DNA of 64,000 nucleotides from Gigantopelta aegis (Eukaryota > Mollusca > Gastropoda > Neomphalida > Peltospiridae): positions 5,115,036 to 5,179,035 of the forward strand of contig NC_054703.1 of NCBI RefSeq assembly GCF_016097555.1. The letters run 5' to 3'. The translations under genes were made by a program, and so were the position numbers. The notes beneath the pieces are model-generated. The model was not told the origin of the DNA. It ran no database searches and saw only the letters and a program-made list of their open reading frames with translations. This document shows positions 58,971-64,000 of the stretch, piece after piece (the stretch's first letter is position 1; every line of letters begins with the position of its first letter).

Positions 58971-61900
58971 GGGTTTCTAGTATTGGAGAAACTGAGATAC
59001 GCTTACATCTAACAGACCGTATTATCACAAGGGAGGGGATGCAGCCCAGTGGTGAGGGTTTCTAGTATTGGAGAAACTGAGATACATTTACATCTAACAG
59101 ACCGTATTACCACAAGGGACGGGACGTAGCCCAGTGGTTAGGGTTTCTAGTATTTGAGAAACTGAGACACGCTTACATCTACAAGACCGTATTACCACAA
59201 GGGACGGGACGTAGCCCAGTGGTTAGGGTTTCTAGTATTTGAGAAACTGAGATACGCTTACATCTAGCAAACCGTATTACCACAAGGGACGGGACGTAGT
59301 CCAGTGGTTAGGGTTTCTAGTATTGGAGAAACTGAGATACGCTTACATCTAACAGACCGTATTACCACAAGGGACGGGACGTAGCCCAGTGGTTAGGGTT
59401 TCTAGTATTTGAGAAACTGAGATACGCTTACATCTAACAGACCGTATTATCACATGGGTAACGGGACGTAGCCCAGTGGTTAGGGTTTCTAGTATTTGAG
59501 AAACTGAGACACGCTTACATCTAACAGACCGTATTATCACAAGGAGCGGGACGTAGCCCAGTGGTTAGGGTTTCTAGTATTTGAGAAACTGAGATACGCT
59601 TACATCTAACAGACCGTATTATCAGAAGGAGCGGGAGGTAGCCCAGTGGTTAGGGCTTCTAGTATTTGAGAAACTGAGATACGCTTACATCTAACATACC
59701 ATATTATCACAAGGAGTGGGACGTAGTCCAGTGGTTAGGGTTTCTAGTATTTGAGAAACTGAGACGCGCTTACATCTACAAAACCGTATTACCACAAGGG
59801 ATGGGACGTAGCCCAGTGGTTAGGGTTTCTAGTATTTGAGAAACTGAGATACGCTTACATCTATTAGACCGTATTACCACAAGGGACGGGACGTAGTCCA
59901 GTGGTTAGGGTTTCTAGTATTGGAGAAACTGAGATACGCTTACATCTAACAGACCGTATTACCACAAGGGACGGGACGTAGCCCAGTGGTTAGGGTTTCT
60001 AGTATTTGAGAAACTGAGATACGCTTACATCTAACAGACCGTATTATCACAAGGGACGAGACGTAGTCCAGTGGTTAGGGTTTCTAGTATTTGAGAAACT
60101 GAGACACGCTTACATCTAACAGACCGTATTATCAGAAGGGACGGGACGTAGTCCAGTGGTTAGGGTTTCTAGTATTGGAGAAACTGAGACACGCTTACAT
60201 CTAACAGACCGTATTATCAGAAGCGACGGGACGTAGCCCAGTGGTTAGGGTTTCTAGTATTGGAGAAACTGAGACACGCTTACATCTAACAGACCGTATT
60301 ATCAGAAGGGACGGGACGTAGCCCAGTGGTTAGGGTTTCTAGTATTGGTGAAACTGAGACACGCTTACATCTAACAGACCGTATTATCACAAGGGACGGG
60401 ACGTAGCCCAGTGGTTAGGGTTTCTAGTATTGGAGAAACTGAGATACGCTTACATCTAACAGACCGTATTATCAGAAGGGACGGGACGTAGCCCAGTGGT
60501 TAGGGTTTCTAGTATTGGAGAAACTGAGATACGCTTACATCTAACAGACCGTATTACCACAAGGGACGGGACGTAGCCCAGTGGTTAGGGTTTCTAGTAT
60601 TTGAGAAACTGAGACACGCTTACATCTACAAGACCGTATTACCACAAGGGACGGGACGTAGCCCAGTGGTTAGGGTTTCTAGTATTTGAGAAACTGAGAT
60701 ACGCTTACATCTAGCAAACCGTATTACCACAAGGGACGGGACGTAGTCCAGTGGTTAGGGTTTCTAGTATTGGAGAAACTGAGATACGCTTACATCTAAC
60801 AGACCGTATTACCACAAGGGACGGGACGTAGCCCAGTGGTTAGGGTTTCTAGTATTTGAGAAACTGAGATACGCTTACATCTAACAGACCGTATTATCAC
60901 ATGGGTAACGGGACGTAGCCCAGTGGTTAGGGTTTCTAGTATTTGAGAAACTGAGACACGCTTACATCTAACAGACCGTATTATCACAAGGAGCGGGACG
61001 TAGCCCAGTGGTTAGGGTTTCTAGTATTTGAGAAACTGAGATACGCTTACATCTAACAGACCGTATTATCAGAAGGAGCGGGAGGTAGCCCAGTGGTTAG
61101 GGCTTCTAGTATTTGAGAAACTGAGATACGCTTACATCTAACATACCATATTATCACAAGGAGTGGGACGTAGTCCAGTGGTTAGGGCTTCTAGTATTTG
61201 AGAAACTGAGACGCGCTTACATCTACAAAACCGTATTACCACAAGGGATGGGACGTAGCCCAGTGGTTAGGGTTTCTAGTATTGGAGAAACTGAGATACG
61301 CTTACATCTAACAGACCGTATTACCACAAGGGACGGGACGTAGCCCAGTGGTTAGGGTTTCTAGTATTTGAGAAACTGAGATACGCTTACATCTAACAGA
61401 CCGTATTATCACATGGGTAACGGGACGTAGCCCAGTGGTTAGGGTTTCTAGTATTTGAGAAACTGAGACACGCTTACATCTAACAGACCGTATTATCACA
61501 AGGAGCGGGACGTAGCCCAGTGGTTAGGGTTTCTAGTATTTGAGAAACTGAGATACGCTTACATCTAACAGACCGTATTATCAGAAGGAGCGGGAGGTAG
61601 CCCAGTGGTTAGGGCTTCTAGTATTTGAGAAACTGAGATACGCTTACATCTAACATACCATATTATCACAAGGAGTGGGACGTAGTCCAGTGGTTAGGGT
61701 TTCTAGTATTTGAGAAACTGAGACGCGCTTACATCTACAAAACCGTATTACCACAAGGGATGGGACGTAGCCCAGTGGTTAGGGTTTCTAGTATTTGAGA
61801 AACTGAGATACGCTTACATCTATTAGACCGTATTACCACAAGGGACGGGACGTAGCCCAGTGGTTAGGGTTTCTAGTATTGGTGAAACTGAGACACGCTT

Positions 61901-63825
61901 ACATCTAACAGACCGTATTATCACAAGGGACGGGATGTAGCCCAGTGGTTAGGGTTTCTAGTATTGGAGAAACTGAGATACGCTTACATCTAACAGACCG
62001 TATTATCAGAAGGGACGGGACGTAGCCCAGTGGTTAGGGTTTCTAGTATTGGAGAAACTGAGATACGCTTACATCTAACAGACCGTATTACCACAAGGGA
62101 CGGGACGTAGCCCAGTGGTTAGGGTTTCTAGTATTTGAGAAACTGAGACACGCTTACATCTACAAGACCGTATTACCACAAGGGACGGGACGTAGCCCAG
62201 TGGTTAGGGTTTCTAGTATTTGAGAAACTGAGATACGCTTACATCTAGCAAACCGTATTACCACAAGGGACGGGACGTAGTCCAGTGGTTAGGGTTTCTA
62301 GTATTGGAGAAACTGAGATACGCTTACATCTAACAGACCGTATTACCACAAGGGACGGGACGTAGCCCAGTGGTTAGGGTTTCTAGTATTTGAGAAACTG
62401 AGATACGCTTACATCTAACAGACCGTATTATCACATGGGTAACGGGACGTAGCCCAGTGGTTAGGGTTTCTAGTATTTGAGAAACTGAGACACGCTTACA
62501 TCTAACAGACCGTATTATCACAAGGAGCGGGACGTAGCCCAGTGGTTAGGGTTTCTAGTATTTGAGAAACTGAGATACGCTTACATCTAACAGACCGTAT
62601 TATCAGAAGGAGCGGGAGGTAGCCCAGTGGTTAGGGCTTCTAGTATTTGAGAAACTGAGATACGCTTACATCTAACATACCATATTATCACAAGGAGTGG
62701 GACGTAGTCCAGTGGTTAGGGTTTCTAGTATTTGAGAAACTGAGACGCGCTTACATCTACAAAACCGTATTACCACAAGGGATGGGACGTAGCCCAGTGG
62801 TTAGGGTTTCTAGTATTTGAGAAACTGAGATACGCTTACATCTATTAGACCGTATTACCACAAGGGACGGGACGTAGTCCAGTGGTTAGGGTTTCTAGTA
62901 TTGGAGAAACTGAGATACGCTTACATCTAACAGACCGTATTACCACAAGGGACGGGACGTAGCCCAGTGGTTAGGGTTTCTAGTATTTGAGAAACTGAGA
63001 TACGCTTACATCTAACAGACCGTATTATCACAAGGGACGAGACGTAGCCCAGTGGTTAGGGTTTCTAGTATTTGAGAAACTGAGATACGCTTACATCTAA
63101 CAGACCGTATTATCACAAGGGACGAGACGTAGTCCAGTGGTTAGGGTTTCTAGTATTTGAGAAACTGAGACACGCTTACATCTAACAGACCGTATTATCA
63201 GAAGGGACGGGACGTAGTCCAGTGGTTAGGGTTTCTAGTATTGGAGAAACTGAGACACGCTTACATCTAACAGACCGTATTATCAGAAGCGACGGGACGT
63301 AGCCCAGTGGTTAGGGTTTCTAGTATTGGTGAAACTGAGACACGCTTACATCTAACAGACCGTATTATCACAAGGGACGGGACGTAGCCCAGTGGTTAGG
63401 GTTTCTAGTATTGGAGAAACTGAGATACGCTTACATCTAACAGACCGTATTATCAGAAGGGACGGGACATAGCCCAGTGGTTAGGGTTTCTAGTATTGGA
63501 GAAACTGAGATACGCTTACATCTAACAGACCGTATTATCACAAGGAGTGGGACGTAGCCCAGTGGTTAGGGTTTCTTGTATTGGAGAAACTGAGATACGC
63601 TTACATCTAACAGACCGTATTATCAGAAGGGGCGGAACGTAGCCCAGTGGTTAGGGTTTCTAGTATTGTAGAAACTGAGACACGCTTACATCTAACAGAC
63701 CATATTATCAGAAGGGACGGGACGTAGCCCAGTGGTTAGGGTTTCTAGTATTGGAGAAACTGAGGTACGCTTAGATCGAACAGACCGTATTATCAGAAGG
63801 GGCGGGACGTAGCCCAGTGGTTAGG
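58971..63825 (+). repeat. 85-bp satellite, about 57 monomers, with higher-order repeats
   Basis: The monomer has two parts: GGGTTTCTAGTATTTGAGAA and ACTGAGATACGCTTACATCT from the end of block R, then AACAGACCGTATTATCACAA and GGACGGGACGTAGCCCAGTG from a SINE head with its A box. Variant monomers (with CATGGGTAACGGG, with GGAGCGGGAGG, with CATACCATATT, with CTACAAAACCG) recur in the same order around 59.35, 60.80, 61.31 and 62.33 kb. This is a higher-order structure copied by steps of about 17, 6 and 12 monomers. It exits on the right into the normal SINE head. Confidence 0.95.
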
Positions 63826-63935
63826 TGCTCTCCTGATGCGGTCTGTCTATGCCTACATAAGGGTATTGATCCCAGACTGACAGCACATCAGACTAGCATT
63901 TTACCACTGAGTTACGTCTCGCACACTTTTATCTT
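63790..63935. repeat. Inverted tRNA-SINE heads, unit 4
   Basis: The plus-strand head GGCGGGACGTAGCCCAGTGG runs into the minus-strand head around TTGATCCCAGACTGACAGCA and TACCACTGAGTTACGTCTC. It has the same layout as 8655-8790. This is the source locus of the right half of the 85-bp monomer. Confidence 0.75.
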
Positions 63936-64000
63936 TATTACCCGCTAATCGCGCAAATGATTTGCCATACACTACCATGGTTTGTGTCTAAAACATACTT
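63936..64000. repeat. Sequence after the SINE heads, unit 4
   Basis: TTTATCTTTATTACCCGCTA and TTTGCCATACACTACCATGG match 8795-8850 and 23520-23570. Unit 4 thus continues as units 1 and 2 do past the window end. Confidence 0.8.

Noticed and set aside
58971-63825. Telomere-like TTAGGG words in each 85-bp monomer
   Set aside because: Only one TTAGGG occurs per monomer, from the chance joining of AGTGGTTA and GGGTTTC; there is no run of telomere repeats.

Overview
The window is repeat-rich invertebrate DNA, most likely from a mollusc and probably a gastropod. I infer this from the tRNA-derived SINEs with the molluscan body and tail (copies near 17.9, 21.5, 24.9, 46.4 and 51.7 kb), Tc1/mariner and hAT-like elements, an L1-type LINE, long homopolymer G/C tracts, and a family of C2H2 zinc-finger (ZNF) genes. 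Nothing is prokaryotic: there are no operons, ribosome binding sites, CRISPR arrays or canonical tRNA/rRNA genes.

The window is best read as four tandem paralogous units, seen by lining up its own segments. Each unit runs: block R (a 0.6-0.8 kb non-coding repeat), block S (about 3 kb, non-coding), a tRNA-SINE head, a fully decayed ZNF relic on the minus strand, 69-bp minirepeats, a ZNF gene on the minus strand, a divergent TATA-containing upstream region, and a 49-bp satellite. Unit 1 is about 1-16.6 kb. Unit 2 is about 16.6-45.7 kb and carries an almost exact 7.1-kb tandem duplication (27240-34344 and 34345 to about 41.4 kb). Unit 3 is about 45.7-52.2 kb. Unit 4 runs from 52.2 kb past the window end.

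Later insertions make the copies differ. Unit 1 received a LINE (1.4-4.6 kb), two Tc1-like transposons (6413-7927 and 9508-10987, both inside TA repeats) and a foldback element with an 8-bp target duplication (11735-12427). Unit 2 received SINEs, MITEs and a hAT-like MITE inside the satellite. In unit 3 the ZNF is broken and invaded by a 78-bp satellite that comes from a tRNA-derived SINE. In unit 4 block R is split by a decayed Ty3/gypsy-like LTR element (52641-58090), a 39-bp minisatellite and a SINE. The unit then runs into a 4.9-kb satellite of 85-bp monomers whose sequence spans a junction between the end of block R and a SINE head.

The likely functional genes are few: the ZNF at 35572-36594 is the best open copy, and those at 12861-13673 and 28467-29487 are damaged. 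Most other open frames come from satellites whose monomers happen to lack stops. The most unusual material is the repeated birth of satellites (49, 78, 85, 39 and 69 bp) inside one expanding ZNF cluster, two of which have a visible origin.
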